A stretch of 60,380 bases of DNA. Origin: Hormoscilla sp. GUM202. GTDB taxonomy: Bacteria; Cyanobacteriota; Cyanobacteriia; Cyanobacteriales; Desertifilaceae. How positions within the stretch are numbered: the first letter of the stretch is position 1; the number at the start of each line of letters is the position of its first letter. Under the pieces are notes generated by a model. It did not search any database. It had not been told where the DNA came from and saw nothing but the letters and a program-made list of their open reading frames with translations. The stretch covers positions 1 to 60,380 of the forward strand of contig RFFC02000041.1 in NCBI GenBank assembly GCA_005518205.2. Reading direction: 5' to 3'. Shown one piece after another: positions 1 to 9,079 of the stretch. Made by a program: the position numbers and the translations under genes.

Positions 1-37
1 GGTCGTGCGATTCGATGGCTAAGAATTAGCTAAAAAC

Positions 38-72
38 AAAAAGCGCTCTCCTTCGAGGGGGGCGCTTTTTTT
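38..72 (+). terminator. Rho-independent terminator-like hairpin
   Basis: AAAAAGCGC pairs with GCGCTTTTT around a short C-rich/G-rich loop and runs into a T tract, so it would end a transcript entering from the left edge. The symmetric A/T tails mean it could act in both directions. Confidence 0.75.
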
Positions 73-130
73 GTGCTATAGTCATGAGTATATCATCAGA
101 ACTATGATTAATTGTTGGAGAAAAATATTT

Positions 131-243
131 GGCGTTGCACATTTTTGGGATGATGCCATTTTTTGCACATAACTGAAAGTGGCTTATAGCCCGGGTTTCA
201 AACTTCTGCAAATATCCCCATCATCCCGTTATTGTGCAACGCC
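131..243. mobile_element. Miniature inverted-repeat element, family M1, copy 1
   Basis: The ends are inverted repeats: GGCGTTGCACATTTTTGGGA on the left, mirrored on the right by a sequence ending GTGCAACGCC. The same ends bound 46366-46535 and 51446-51613. This copy is shorter (113 bp), has a different interior, and shows no obvious target duplication, so it may be an old or internally replaced copy. It contains no coding sequence. Confidence 0.7.
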
Positions 244-359
244 GAATTAGAACCATGTTTGCCGGGGAAAACCTAGGGCAGATCGCCGAGAATATGCGCT
301 TTAGCACTGCTGTGTGCTAAAGCGCGACAAGGAAGGATTGCTCGATGTCTCTTGCGTTT

Positions 360-447
360 GATATCTTTTGCTGTGCTCTTGTCCTGAAGGACTCGGCACG
401 CCAAAGATATCACGAGTCCCAGGGACAAGAGCACGACAAGAGATATC
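360..447. repeat. Long imperfect inverted repeat with a dispersed 25-nt arm
   Basis: The arms 360-395 and 413-447 are about 35 nt and almost perfectly complementary, each bounded by GATATC, around a 17-nt loop. The segment 374-398 recurs exactly, in inverted orientation, at 14828-14852 inside a coding region, so this is a dispersed repeat rather than a local hairpin. No T tract follows. Confidence 0.7.
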
Positions 448-664
448 GAAATGGTAGCGCTAAATGCAATAAAATTATAGAGCTTGAGGAATAGGTGTGG
501 GGGCACGACATTTGCTAGCCGTGTCTCCTGGTCGCTCGATATCCCCGGGGAGCGCGCACAAAAGCGGGGACATCGTATTCGCACAAAAGATACGGCCCGG
601 TCATATGCTGAAGGTGGTTGCGGCAGCAAAACTAGATCCAGCTCGATAATAGGTAAGGCGTGAT
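448..664. other. Upstream region of the PlsY/PEP-synthase-like gene
   Basis: I see no credible gene here. The reverse-strand reading frame across it runs through the palindromic repeat at 360-447 and matches nothing I know. It presumably holds the promoter of the gene starting at 665, but no clear -35/-10 pair stands out. Confidence 0.4.
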
Positions 665-3565
665 ATGACATCAATGCAAGCTTGGGGTGTTCTAGCTATA
701 TTCATCGTCTGTCCTTTGTTGGGAGGACTTCCTCTGATTGACTGGATTACTGTGGCCCTGACTGGCCGCAGTCTGAAACAAAAGGGTACTGGTAATGTAT
801 CAGTTTCGGCGGCTTTTTACCACGGCGGACGCCTCGCCGGCATTCTGGCGGTCCTATCTGAGGCGGCCAAAGGGATTGTAGCTGTCCTACTGGCCCGTTT
901 CTTGTTTCCTGATGCCCCAGCTTGGGAGTTGCTGGCCCTGATGGCCCTGGTTGTGGGCCGCTATGGGATGGCTAAAGGTGCCGGGACTACTAATGTGGTC
1001 TGGGGGGCGATCGCCCATGACCCGGAGGTAGCAGGTTTGGTGTTTACGATCGGAACGATCGGCTTTACAATAGTCCGGGAACGCAAGCTGGGACGCTTGG
1101 GGGTATTGGTGCTGTTTCCTCTGATTACCATATTGCTGCGCCCGCAACAAAAGGCAGTCGGTGTGGTGGCGATCGCCCTCAGTTTGCTGCTAGCCTGGAT
1201 CTATCAGCAAATTCCCGATGACTTGAACTTACCAGTGCCGCAGAAACAGGGGGAAACTAGGACTATGTTTCGTTTTTTTAGAGGCGATGGCGGGGCAGTT
1301 TCCTTGTCCGATCGACTGGATGCTAGGGTTGTGGGTGAAAAAGCCGCAACTTTATCAGTACTGAAGCGCTGGGGCTATGCTGTACCAGCGGGATGGGTGC
1401 TGCTACCTGGTGACGATCCGGAACCGCTAATTGAGTTTCTGCAACCGTCGCCAGAAAATCCCCTGGTGGTGCGATCGACTGCTGTGGGGGAAGATTCACA
1501 GCGGGCCACGGCGGCGGGCCAGTATGCCAGCTTCTTAAATATTACTAGCAATTCGTCTTTACAGCAGGCGATCGTCCGCTGCTTTAATTCATACGATCGC
1601 CCCTCAGCGGTGGAGTATCGCCGCAGTCGCAATTTGCCAGAAGCATCGATGGCAGTATTAATTCAAGCCCAAGTGCGAGGGGTGTTTTCCGGTGTGGCCT
1701 TTAGTCGGGATCCGGTGTTTCGACATAGGGATGAGGTGGTCATTGAAGCTTTACCAGGAGATGCCACTAGTGTAGTGTCCGGACAGGAGACGCCAGAACA
1801 ATATCGAGTTGTAGTTCTGGATGGCCAGACAACTCAGGTAGAAGACCCCCCAAGCCAGACAGAAGTGCCACCAGGATTAATTCATGATGTTGCGATCTTG
1901 GCGCGTCAGCTGGAAAATCAAAATAATGGAATTCCCCAGGATATTGAGTGGAGTTATGACGACAAGCAGCTATGGGTGTTACAATCTCGTCCCATCAGTA
2001 CGATGCTGCCGATCTGGACCCGCAAGATAGCTGCCGAAGTGATTCCGGGCACGATCCGACCCCTGACTTGGTCGATCAATCGTCCTTTGACTTGCGGCGT
2101 GTGGGGAGAAATTTTTACGATCGTCTTGGGTAAAGCTGCTGCTGTTTTGGACTTTGAGGAAACTGCGACTCTGCAATATTCCCGCGCTTACTTCAATGCT
2201 TCTTTGCTGGGGGAAATATTTTTGCGCATGGGTTTGCCCCCAGAGAGTCTGGAATTTCTGACTCGCGGGGCTAAGTTTAGCAAACCTCCCCTGATGTCTA
2301 CGATCGGACAATTGCCGGGTCTGCTGCGCCTGCTGAGGCGGGAATGGAATTTAGAACAGGACTTTGAACGTGATTATTCCCAGGAGTTTGCCCCGAATAT
2401 AGAGAAGTTACACGAGACTAGCCGAGAATCTGTCAGTGACCCAGAAGAACTGCTGGCACGGATAGATGGCATCCTGTTAGCGCTGAAGCGGGCGACTTAC
2501 TATAGCATTCTCGCTCCTTTAAGTTTCGCTCTCAAGCAAGCTCTGCTGAAGGTGCCAGATGCCGATCTCGATTATAGTCTGATGCCAGAAGTGGCTGCCG
2601 CCCGATCGCTCAATGAAATTGCGATCGCCGCCCGTCATCTGCTACCAGAGTTGGAGACTTTGACGCCGGAAACTATCTTTGGCACCCTGTCTGAGATCCC
2701 AGACGGTCAAACCGTGTTAGAGCAATTTCAGCAATTTCTCAGTCGCTACGGATATCTCAGCTCTGCTGCAACTGATATTGCTACTCCCAGATGGCAGGAA
2801 GACCCCAAACCCGTTCGCAAACTGTTCGTGCAGCAGATTGGTAATATTCACATGGCACCTATAGAGTCCAGCCCTCAAGGTTTGAAAGCTCAGGTAGTGC
2901 AGGCCCGCCTTAATCTTAAAGCTAGAGTAACGAAGGTTTATAATCAACTGCTAGCAGAACTGCGCTGGAGTTTTGTCGCTTTGGAGCAAGTCTGGCTGCG
3001 ATCGGGTATATTGCAGGAGTCTGGAGATATCTTTTTCCTCCAGTTTTCGGAAATCCGCAGTTTGATTGCTGGTACGGACAACGGCGAGTTGAGTGAGAAA
3101 TTACCGCAGTTGATTGGGACCAGAAGGAGTCAATTGCAACAGGATAAGAAGCTGACTGCTGTACCCTATGTAGTTTACGGCAATGCCCCCCCAGCAGCTA
3201 TCCTTAATTATAGCTGGAACCGCCCAACTGCTAGTCAGCAGTTGCGAGGAATTGGTGCTAGTCCCGGACTGGTAGAGGGTGAGGCGAAAATCCTCCGCAG
3301 TTGGCAAGAGATGCCAGATATTAACCGCAATCATATTTTAGTTGTACCTTATACTGATGCTGGTTGGTCGCCGCTTTTGGCCCGTGCGGGTGGTTTGGTT
3401 GCGGAAGTGGGTGGGCGCTTGTCCCATGGCGCGATCGTGGCCCGTGAGTATGGCATTCCCGCAGTGATGGATGTCCGTGATGCTACAATTCTCTTGCAAG
3501 ATGGTCAGCGTCTGCGCATTGACGGTCAGTTGGGAACTGTGGAAGCGATCGTTGCTCATGGTTAA
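665..3565 (+). CDS. PlsY-like membrane domain fused to PEP-synthase-like (PPDK) domains
   Basis: 966-residue two-part protein. Residues 1 to about 195 are hydrophobic and align by eye with PlsY/DUF205 glycerol-3-phosphate acyltransferases, but both glycine-rich motifs are altered (GTGNVSVSAAFYHGG instead of GSGNIGATN; GMAKGAGTTN instead of the second motif). From about 225 it is a PEP-synthase/PPDK-type protein: GEKAATLSVL, VRSTAVGED followed by AAGQYASFLNI, GVFSGVAFSRDP and IEWSYDDKQLWVLQSRPI form the ATP-grasp part. The C-terminus is the swivelling phosphohistidine domain, SHGAIVAREYGIPAV, with His near 921. The PEP/pyruvate-binding barrel of true PpsA is not evident. The membrane part could tether a phosphotransfer enzyme; the substrate is unknown. 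ATG at 665 follows an AGGTAAGG-like site. Confidence 0.85.
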   Translation: MTSMQAWGVLAIFIVCPLLGGLPLIDWITVALTGRSLKQKGTGNVSVSAAFYHGGRLAGILAVLSEAAKGIVAVLLARFLFPDAPAWELLALMALVVGRYGMAKGAGTTNVVWGAIAHDPEVAGLVFTIGTIGFTIVRERKLGRLGVLVLFPLITILLRPQQKAVGVVAIALSLLLAWIYQQIPDDLNLPVPQKQGETRTMFRFFRGDGGAVSLSDRLDARVVGEKAATLSVLKRWGYAVPAGWVLLPGDDPEPLIEFLQPSPENPLVVRSTAVGEDSQRATAAGQYASFLNITSNSSLQQAIVRCFNSYDRPSAVEYRRSRNLPEASMAVLIQAQVRGVFSGVAFSRDPVFRHRDEVVIEALPGDATSVVSGQETPEQYRVVVLDGQTTQVEDPPSQTEVPPGLIHDVAILARQLENQNNGIPQDIEWSYDDKQLWVLQSRPISTMLPIWTRKIAAEVIPGTIRPLTWSINRPLTCGVWGEIFTIVLGKAAAVLDFEETATLQYSRAYFNASLLGEIFLRMGLPPESLEFLTRGAKFSKPPLMSTIGQLPGLLRLLRREWNLEQDFERDYSQEFAPNIEKLHETSRESVSDPEELLARIDGILLALKRATYYSILAPLSFALKQALLKVPDADLDYSLMPEVAAARSLNEIAIAARHLLPELETLTPETIFGTLSEIPDGQTVLEQFQQFLSRYGYLSSAATDIATPRWQEDPKPVRKLFVQQIGNIHMAPIESSPQGLKAQVVQARLNLKARVTKVYNQLLAELRWSFVALEQVWLRSGILQESGDIFFLQFSEIRSLIAGTDNGELSEKLPQLIGTRRSQLQQDKKLTAVPYVVYGNAPPAAILNYSWNRPTASQQLRGIGASPGLVEGEAKILRSWQEMPDINRNHILVVPYTDAGWSPLLARAGGLVAEVGGRLSHGAIVAREYGIPAVMDVRDATILLQDGQRLRIDGQLGTVEAIVAHG

Positions 3566-4201
3566 TGTCCAATTGTGAATTGCTAATTGTCAATTGGGGT
3601 GAGGTTCGTGACATCGGAGTTGCAGTGGCCGCACCAAGCTATTGTCAGTGACTGCTATAGCTGAGACATGGCATGGTAGCGTTGGGTTTCGTATGGCTGC
3701 GCTCCCGTGAGGGATACGGAAACCCAACCTACATAAAAATGAACTCAGGGAAAAATAATGGCTGCGCTCCCGTGAGGGATATGGCTGGCGCTCCCGTGAG
3801 GGACTGTGCGTCATCAGTTTATTCTCCCGCAAATTTCGCTATTATCTAGTGCTTCTGCGTCGCACCGCTGCGCTATAGCACCTGTTTTCTGCTGACGCAA
3901 TATCTGACGCCAAGTTATAATGCCATTAGTAAAGGGCCTAACTGATCGGCTATTTCATCGATATTTTTCCCATCATCTTCTGTAGGTTTGGTAACGCAAC
4001 GAAACCCAACCGTTGTGTCACTTGACACTGCCGCTTAACCCAACCTACAGAGTCGGATGAATGGATTTTTGCAAACATCAGGCAATCACTAAATTTCGCC
4101 CAGACCAGAAGTTCGTAGAGGGGCCAGAACAAACCACACGACAGCGATCCGGATCCTGTTGCGTATACGAAGTGCGCGACGTAGTCGCGCTAACAATCGT
4201 A
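3566..4201. other. Repeat-filled intergenic region
   Basis: No gene recognised. It holds a short AATTGCTAATTGTCAATT-type repeat (about 3570-3597), a hairpin whose arms are GTTGGGTTTCGTAT and its complement (about 3681-3729), two more copies of the ATGGCTGCGCTCCCGTGAGG repeat near 3760-3805, and another imperfect inverted repeat with TGTAGGTT/AACCTACA ends (about 3981-4050). Confidence 0.55.
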
Positions 4202-4414
4202 TCAAATTCGTTCTATTGCCTGCGATTCTGCTGCCAACCTATTAAGCGCTCGCCGCGCCCGCTGCAACCGCTGTTGGTGGATATCATGTTCCAAGCGGGC
4301 ATTAATTTCAGCCAGTTCTAGTCCGAATTCTTCCATTTCGATTCTGGTTCGACGCAGGTTAGCAACTGTTTGCTTAACTTTTTCTGGATCTGGCATATGG
4401 TGTTTGTCACTCAT
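4202..4414 (-). CDS. Small coiled-coil protein, unknown function
   Basis: About 70 residues, charged and predicted helical (heptad-like stretch from LRRTRIEMEEFGLELAEIN onward), with no signal peptide and no recognised domain. I take the ATG at 4414 rather than a longer in-frame start, because its ATGA overlaps the stop codon of the preceding gene (4411-4755). That overlap implies translational coupling. The pair probably forms a small complex, but I cannot name a function. Confidence 0.6.
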   Translation of the reverse strand: MSDKHHMPDPEKVKQTVANLRRTRIEMEEFGLELAEINARLEHDIHQQRLQRARRALNRLAAESQAIERI

Positions 4415-4755
4415 GGCATGTTCCAATCTATTTTAACTTCTTCAATACTACGCTCCCAAGCAGGAATCCTGTTTTGGGTTCTGACAATTGCTTGTCCGAG
4501 TATCTCCAGCATATCAGAAGCGACAACTGGTTGAGATTCGGCAATGCGGATTTGAAAGTTAGATAGTTGAGAGAACCGGGAGGCTGCTTCTTGCGATACA
4601 TTTTTCAGTTCATCGAGAACTATAATAGTCCGGTCTGTTTCTCCAAAACGAGCAAACAAAGCAAACTCAGCTGCTGTGGCTTCATCAACGATTTCTAATA
4701 GCCGATCTTTTAAGCGATTGACAGTTGCAGTGGTTTCTGGGGATAGTTTTGCCAT
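4411..4755 (-). CDS. Conserved-looking small soluble protein, unknown function
   Basis: 114 residues, no membrane segment, mostly helical-looking (VNRLKDRLLEIVDEATAAEFALFARFGE). It is the first gene of a two-gene minus-strand unit and overlaps its partner by four bases (ATGA). I do not recognise the family. Its normal codon use, clear ATG and tight coupling with the downstream gene argue that it is real. Confidence 0.65.
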   Translation of the reverse strand: MAKLSPETTATVNRLKDRLLEIVDEATAAEFALFARFGETDRTIIVLDELKNVSQEAASRFSQLSNFQIRIAESQPVVASDMLEILGQAIVRTQNRIPAWERSIEEVKIDWNMP

Positions 4756-5087
4756 ATTTGCATAGTTGAAATTTATCCCTATATATTTTAGCTATACCTA
4801 CTTTACCGATACCGATAGTCATTGCCTTGGCGTCATCTCAATTCAAAATTGACTATCTAGTTATACAATAGCAATTATCTCTCTCATAATAGTTTCACGC
4901 TATTTATCTGTAGCAGGCTTTTTCTGAATATTTGCTGAGTTATAGAGCGGAAAAGTCATGATATCATGACTTACGCAAATTTAACTTTCTTTGGAAGACC
5001 GGTAGTATCTGATGGACAGTGCTAAATAGTACCGATAGGTAAGTCATGGTATAATTCTCTGGGCTGAGGGAATATCGGGGAAAAGTC
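4756..5087. promoter_or_regulatory. ureD upstream region with palindromes
   Basis: A perfect 20-bp palindrome AAGTCATGATATCATGACTT lies at about 4952-4971, and its half AAGTCATGGTAT recurs twice just before ureD. TATAAT at about 5050-5055 is a plausible -10, but no good -35 or NtcA box (GTA-N8-TAC) sits at standard spacing. The palindrome could be an operator; that is inference. Confidence 0.4.
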
Positions 5088-5924
5088 ATGGTATGCTCGC
5101 ATCAGCAATGGTATGGTAGGCTGATCTTGGAGTTTGCTCAGCGCCACGGCAAAACTCAACTGCTGCCCCATATGGCCACAGCGCCCCTGAAGGTGCTACG
5201 TCCATTTTATCCAGAAGGGGCTGATGTTTGTCATGCTGTTATCCTCCATACCGCTGGGGGCGTTGTCGGCGGCGATCGCCTCAGAGTGGATCTTAACCTA
5301 AAACCGGCTGCCCACAGTTTAATCACTACACCTGCGGCAACGAAGATTTATCGTAGCAATGGCCTCTATTCTCAACAAACTATCCAGATTCAGGTTGGCA
5401 CCGGTGCTACTTTGGAGTGGCTGCCCCAGGAAACAATAGTATTTAATGGTGCAGCTTATCGCCAAGACCTGCGGGTAGAATTGGCAGAGGGGGCCAGCTG
5501 GTTGGGCTGGGAGATTACCCGCTTTGGGCGTACTGCCAGGGGAGAAAGATTTACAAGGGGCGAGTGGCGAAGTCATGTAGAAATCTGGCAGCAGGGACGC
5601 CCCCTCTGGATTGACAGACAATTGGTAAAGGGCGGATCGGGTATGCTAGAGAGTATCAATGGCTTAGCAGGACAACCAGTAGTAGGCACTTTCAGCCTCC
5701 TCGGACAACCAGCAACACCAGAGGTTGTAGAAAAGGCCCGGACAAGTATGGGCGCGCAGGTCCATCAAGGACTTGCAGGGGTCACCCGTCTAGCAGATGG
5801 GCTATTATGCCGATATCGTGGTGCTTCCACATCTGAGGCCAGACAGTGGTTTACCCAGGTTTGGCACCTAGTTCGTCTGCACTACTACCGACGCCCCGCT
5901 CAAAAGCTCAGAGTCTGGTATTAA
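5088..5924 (+). CDS. ureD: Urease accessory protein UreD
   Basis: 278 residues, the normal length for UreD/UreH, which with UreF and UreG delivers nickel to the urease active site in the cytoplasm. Family hallmarks are visible: PLKVLRPFYPEG, HTAGGVVGGDRL, LITTPAATKIYRS, LEWLPQETIVFNGA and the C-terminal end LRVWY. It is the first of four urease genes on this strand (ureD, ureA, ureB, ureC), but the gene order is interrupted by unrelated and decayed genes. No ureE, ureF or ureG is present in the window. Confidence 0.95.
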   Translation: MVCSHQQWYGRLILEFAQRHGKTQLLPHMATAPLKVLRPFYPEGADVCHAVILHTAGGVVGGDRLRVDLNLKPAAHSLITTPAATKIYRSNGLYSQQTIQIQVGTGATLEWLPQETIVFNGAAYRQDLRVELAEGASWLGWEITRFGRTARGERFTRGEWRSHVEIWQQGRPLWIDRQLVKGGSGMLESINGLAGQPVVGTFSLLGQPATPEVVEKARTSMGAQVHQGLAGVTRLADGLLCRYRGASTSEARQWFTQVWHLVRLHYYRRPAQKLRVWY

Positions 5925-5926
5925 GT

Positions 5927-6055
5927 AGTTCGTAGTTCGAGATTGCTTCGTGCCTCGCAACAGGGCTGCGTGTCCTGCGCGGTTCGTAGTTCGTAGTTTG
6001 TAAAATAAGGAATGTCAACATGGGTGGTCCTCTTTCTGGAAGGGGGTTTCAGCCA
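5927..6055. repeat. GTAGTTCGTAGTTCG dispersed repeat
   Basis: Tandem GTAGTTCG units followed by GAGATTGCTTCGTGCCTCGC, then a GAATGTCAAC...GGGTTTCAGCCA segment. The first half recurs at 56631-56690 and the second at 37668-37760, so this is a composite of dispersed repeats placed directly after ureD. Confidence 0.65.
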
Positions 6056-6110
6056 AAGTTAAAAAACTTAACATAGTCAATCTTAATTGTGCGCACCTAC
6101 TTAATAAACA

Positions 6111-6418
6111 ATGAACAAAATTCTTCCCATTGACATTCCCCTTGACAAGATAGCAGAATTTTGCCAGCTTAACCAAATCCGCAAACTCTCGCTTTTTGGC
6201 TCGATTCTGCGTAGCGATTTTCGTCCCGATAGCGACACGACATGCTGGTAGAATTTCTGCCAGGAAAAAGAATCGGTTTTTTGGGGTTAGCAGGTCTGGA
6301 AATTGAATTAACCGAAATGCTAGGGCGGAAAGTAGATTTGCGAACGCCAGCTGAGTTGAGTCGCTATTTCCGGGACCGAGTTCTGAAGGAGGCAGAAGAG
6401 TTGTATGTTCATAGATGA
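6111..6418 (+). pseudogene. MntA-type nucleotidyltransferase antitoxin, frameshifted
   Basis: Conceptual translation starts MNKILPIDIPLDKIAEFC and reaches LFGSILRSDFRPDSD, the GSX10DXD motif of minimal nucleotidyltransferases (MntA, antitoxin of HepT-MntA, which adenylylates the toxin). One base is missing near 6236-6239 exactly where the second Asp should be (GACACGAC where GACATCGAC is expected). Downstream the other frame continues normally (MLVEFLPGKRIGFLGLAGLEIELTEML) to the stop at 6416. The stop overlaps the start of the hepT remnant, the usual gene order and overlap. As read, the catalytic site cannot be made. Confidence 0.85.
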
Positions 6419-6828
6419 TCCGGTCCGCCTGCATCATATGCTGGATGCGGCAAAAGAAGCTGTCTTATTTGCTGAAAACCGCACCAGAATCGACCTGGAG
6501 AGCGATGCTGCTGCGCAGCCGCTACGCGAACGGATGTTAACCCTGTCTCTGGTTAAATGCATTGAAATTAATGGCTGCGCCACGCTGCGCGAACGGTGAG
6601 GCTGCTGCATGGCTGCGCCACGCTGCGCGAATGGCTGGCGCCACGCTGCGCGAACGGATGACGAAAGAGCGTCAGCAAGAATTACCACAAATTCCCTGGC
6701 CACAAATAATCAGTATGAGAAATCGCCTCATCCACGCTTACTTTGAGATAGATTTAGATGCTGTTTGGGATACGGTAACCGATCGCGCAGCGTGGCGCAG
6801 CCATGGATATACCAGTGCTGAAGTCTGA
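6405..6828 (+). pseudogene. HepT-like HEPN toxin broken by palindromic repeats
   Basis: Begins MFIDDPVRLHHMLDAAKEAVLFAENRTR as in HepT/DUF86 HEPN ribonucleases and retains the catalytic segment RNRLIHAYFEID (R-X4-6-H). Repeat units of the ATGGCTGCGCCACGCTGCGC type interrupt it: one in-frame at about 6507-6533 and three between 6571 and 6657 that shift the frame. The inverse form of the repeat (6781-6804) replaces the C-terminus. With the dead mntA upstream this is a fully decayed toxin-antitoxin pair between ureD and ureA. Confidence 0.85.
6571..6657. repeat. Three palindromic GCGCCACGCTGCGC repeat units inside hepT
   Basis: Units at 6571-6596, 6609-6630 and 6631-6657 share ATGGCTG(G)CGCCACGCTGCG. 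The reverse complement form GATCGCGCAGCGTGGCGCAG occurs at 6781-6804, 19253-19276 (inside the DUF4276 gene) and 33857-33880. They behave like small REP-like insertions tolerated in decaying coding sequence. Confidence 0.8.
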
Positions 6829-6857
6829 GAGCAAATTATTACTGAGTCGGAATAAAA

Positions 6858-7160
6858 ATGCAACTATCACCTCAAGAAAAAGATAAACTCCTGATTTTTA
6901 CCGCTTCCTTGTTAGCGGAACGACGGAAGGCCAAAGGCTTAAAATTAAACTATCCCGAAGCGGTTGCCTATATTTCAGCTGCCATATTAGAAGGTGCTCG
7001 CGAAGGACGTACTGTAGCTGAGTTAATGAGCTATGGAACTACCTTGCTCACCCGGGATGAGGTCATGGAAGGTATTCCAGAAATGTTGCCGGAGGTACAG
7101 GTTGAGGCGACTTTCCCTGATGGCACTAAACTGGTGACCGTTCATAATCCAATTCTTTAG
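6858..7160 (+). CDS. ureA: Urease gamma subunit UreA
   Basis: 100 residues, full length for the separate gamma subunit of bacterial urease, which hydrolyses urea to ammonia and carbamate. Diagnostic stretches are [37 protein letters not shown] and the C-terminal [17 protein letters not shown]. It forms the (UreABC)3 holoenzyme with UreB (9080) and UreC (20819). It sits 30 bp after the hepT remnant and is intact, so selection appears to keep urease while the surroundings decay. Confidence 0.96.
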   Translation: MQLSPQEKDKLLIFTASLLAERRKAKGLKLNYPEAVAYISAAILEGAREGRTVAELMSYGTTLLTRDEVMEGIPEMLPEVQVEATFPDGTKLVTVHNPIL

Positions 7161-7189
7161 CTAGTTTTACTCCTAAAAGAGCACGCGCT

Positions 7190-8256
7190 ATGATCGAGTT
7201 GCAGACAATCATCAAATTCATGGTGCCAGTAGCCTCGATATTAGCTGGGTTTATAGCAGGCTGGTTCTTGGAAAAACGTGTAATTACCAAGCTGCATGCC
7301 ATTGCTAATCAAACTGGATGGCAAGGCTATGAAATAATCATTAAATCCCTACAGGGCGTCACTCTGCTTTGGTGTATCGTTGCTGGCATATTTGGCGCAA
7401 CTCTTAGCTTTCCCATCGCTCCGGGACTGCTGGTAACGATCCAAAAAACTCTGCTGGCAACTCTCTTAGGTTCGGCTACCATAGTCGTGGCTCGACTGGC
7501 TGTCAAGTTTATCGAACTCTATTATAGCAACACGGTAGAAGTAGAAGGTGCTTCACCTTTAACATCTTTGTTGGAAAACTTGACAAAAATTGCTATCTAT
7601 ACTATAGGATTTTTGATAATTCTTCAGTCGATCGGGGTGGGGATTACACCCTTATTGACGGCCTTGGGGGTGGGTGGTGTTTCCATTGGTCTGGCCCTCC
7701 AGAATACTCTATCTAATCTATTTTCGGGTCTGAATATTATTACTTCCAAAAAAGTGAGGCCGGGGGACTATCCAGCTGGAAACTGGTGAGGAAGGTTACG
7801 TTATCGATGTGGCATGGCGATACGATCGTCCGGGAAATCCCAGATAATTTCATCGTGATTCCCAATGCCAAGATTGTTTCTTCTACTTTCAAGAACTATA
7901 GCTTCCCAGATAGAGAAATGCTGGTCTTGGTGACCGTCGGGGTTAGTTATGATAGCGACTTGGAAACAGTTGAAGCAGTAACCCTAGAGGTAGCTAGTGA
8001 GATTATGAATGAAGTTGCTGGTGGGGTATCGGAATATCAACCATTTATGCGCTACGAAGAATTTGATTATTTTAGCATTAACTGTACAGTTTACTTAAGG
8101 GTAAAAGAATATTTAGATCGTCTGATAGTTAGACATGAATTTATCAAAAGGTTGCACAAGCGCTATCAAAGAGAAGGAATTAAAATTACCTTCCCCATCA
8201 AAACAGTTTATATTCCCGAAACAAGTGGCAAAAATAACAGTTTCAAGCGGGTGTAA
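7190..8256 (+). pseudogene. MscS-family mechanosensitive channel with two dinucleotide deletions
   Basis: The N-terminal 194 codons encode membrane helices and the pore-lining Gly/Ala-rich TM3 (GVGITPLLTALGVGGVSIGLALQNTLSN) up to KKVRPGDY. Two bases are then missing after 7771 (TAT where TATAT is expected), the frame QLETGEEGYVIDVAWRY follows, and two more are missing near 7823 (TACG for TACACG). From IVREIPDNFIVIPNAKI the MscS beta domain resumes to the end. Both losses sit in dinucleotide repeats. Either the gene died recently or the consensus is wrong. A second, intact MscS protein is at 22569. Confidence 0.85.
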
Positions 8257-8471
8257 TTAAAAGTGACACTTAGGCATTATGAACCGGTACCTGACCGAGT
8301 GAGTGAAATTTCGACTTAGGGAGTCAAGTTCCTCTTGGACCAGGAGTTACACCTCTGTGGTCTTTTCAAGTTTAACCGGTGATTGCTGCATGGTGGATAG
8401 GACAACTCTTATGGCACATTTTTTCCACGATTGCTCGATTTTTTTACCCTGATGTTATATAATTGTATTTA

Positions 8472-8852
8472 GAAGTTTTCTCCGGAGCAAAAACACGATT
8501 GGTATCACTTAATGGAAAATCTGGAAAAAATCGGCGGGTCCGGCCAGCGACTGGCACGAGTGAAAGCCCTTTTCTGGTCTGGCAAGGTGCCAGAGGCCCT
8601 CAAGGAATTTGACGACTGGGACCATCCACGGGTGGACAATTTTAGGGCCTATGTTACTAAGCATCGCCATCGCATTGTGAACTATAGCTATTATCAAGCC
8701 GAGGGGATTTCCATTGGTTCGGGAGAGGTGGAATCAACGGTACACAGAAGGCGGCACGGCTAAAGCTTTCAGGATCGCAATGGAAAGCCGTCAATGTTCC
8801 CCAGGTTCTGCTGCATCGCTGCGCTTATCTTAATGGAGTATTCTCAAGGTGA
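8472..8852 (+). pseudogene. Transposase C-terminal remnant (ISKra4-like)
   Basis: Frame beginning KFSPEQKHDWYHLMENLEKIGG and including YYQAEGISIGSGEVESTV resembles the C-terminal end of ISKra4-type transposases. After a frameshift near 8745 the tail RLKLSGSQWKAVNVPQVLLHRCAYLNGVFS continues in another frame to 8852. No N-terminal part and no clear terminal repeats remain. It differs from the transposase at 38652-40068. Confidence 0.7.
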
Positions 8853-9079
8853 CAGTTGCGCAATGAAGTATTTTTACTCATTGCCAAACTGGGATGCACC
8901 CAGTAATTAGTAATTAGACCTTTTTCCTTATCTGCCCAAATACATTGCCGGGGCTATTCTTTACCATTGCAACGAGCAATTACAGATTTTGGAGCCGATG
9001 GATCATTTGGCTATCATATAGGAGAAATGGAGAATCAGCAATTGACAATTAGCAATTGATAATTAGCAAGGAGAAAGAT

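Noticed and set aside
273-674. 133-codon minus-strand frame
   Set aside because: It reads through the long inverted repeat at 360-447 and into the start of a strong plus-strand gene; no homology recognised.
5020-5087. NtcA-dependent promoter for ureD
   Set aside because: GTA-N8-TAA is near but not the consensus, and its distance to TATAAT is far too short.
7190-8256. Two separate intact genes instead of one broken mscS
   Set aside because: The two frames join into a single canonical MscS when two dinucleotides are restored; the second frame has no start signal.
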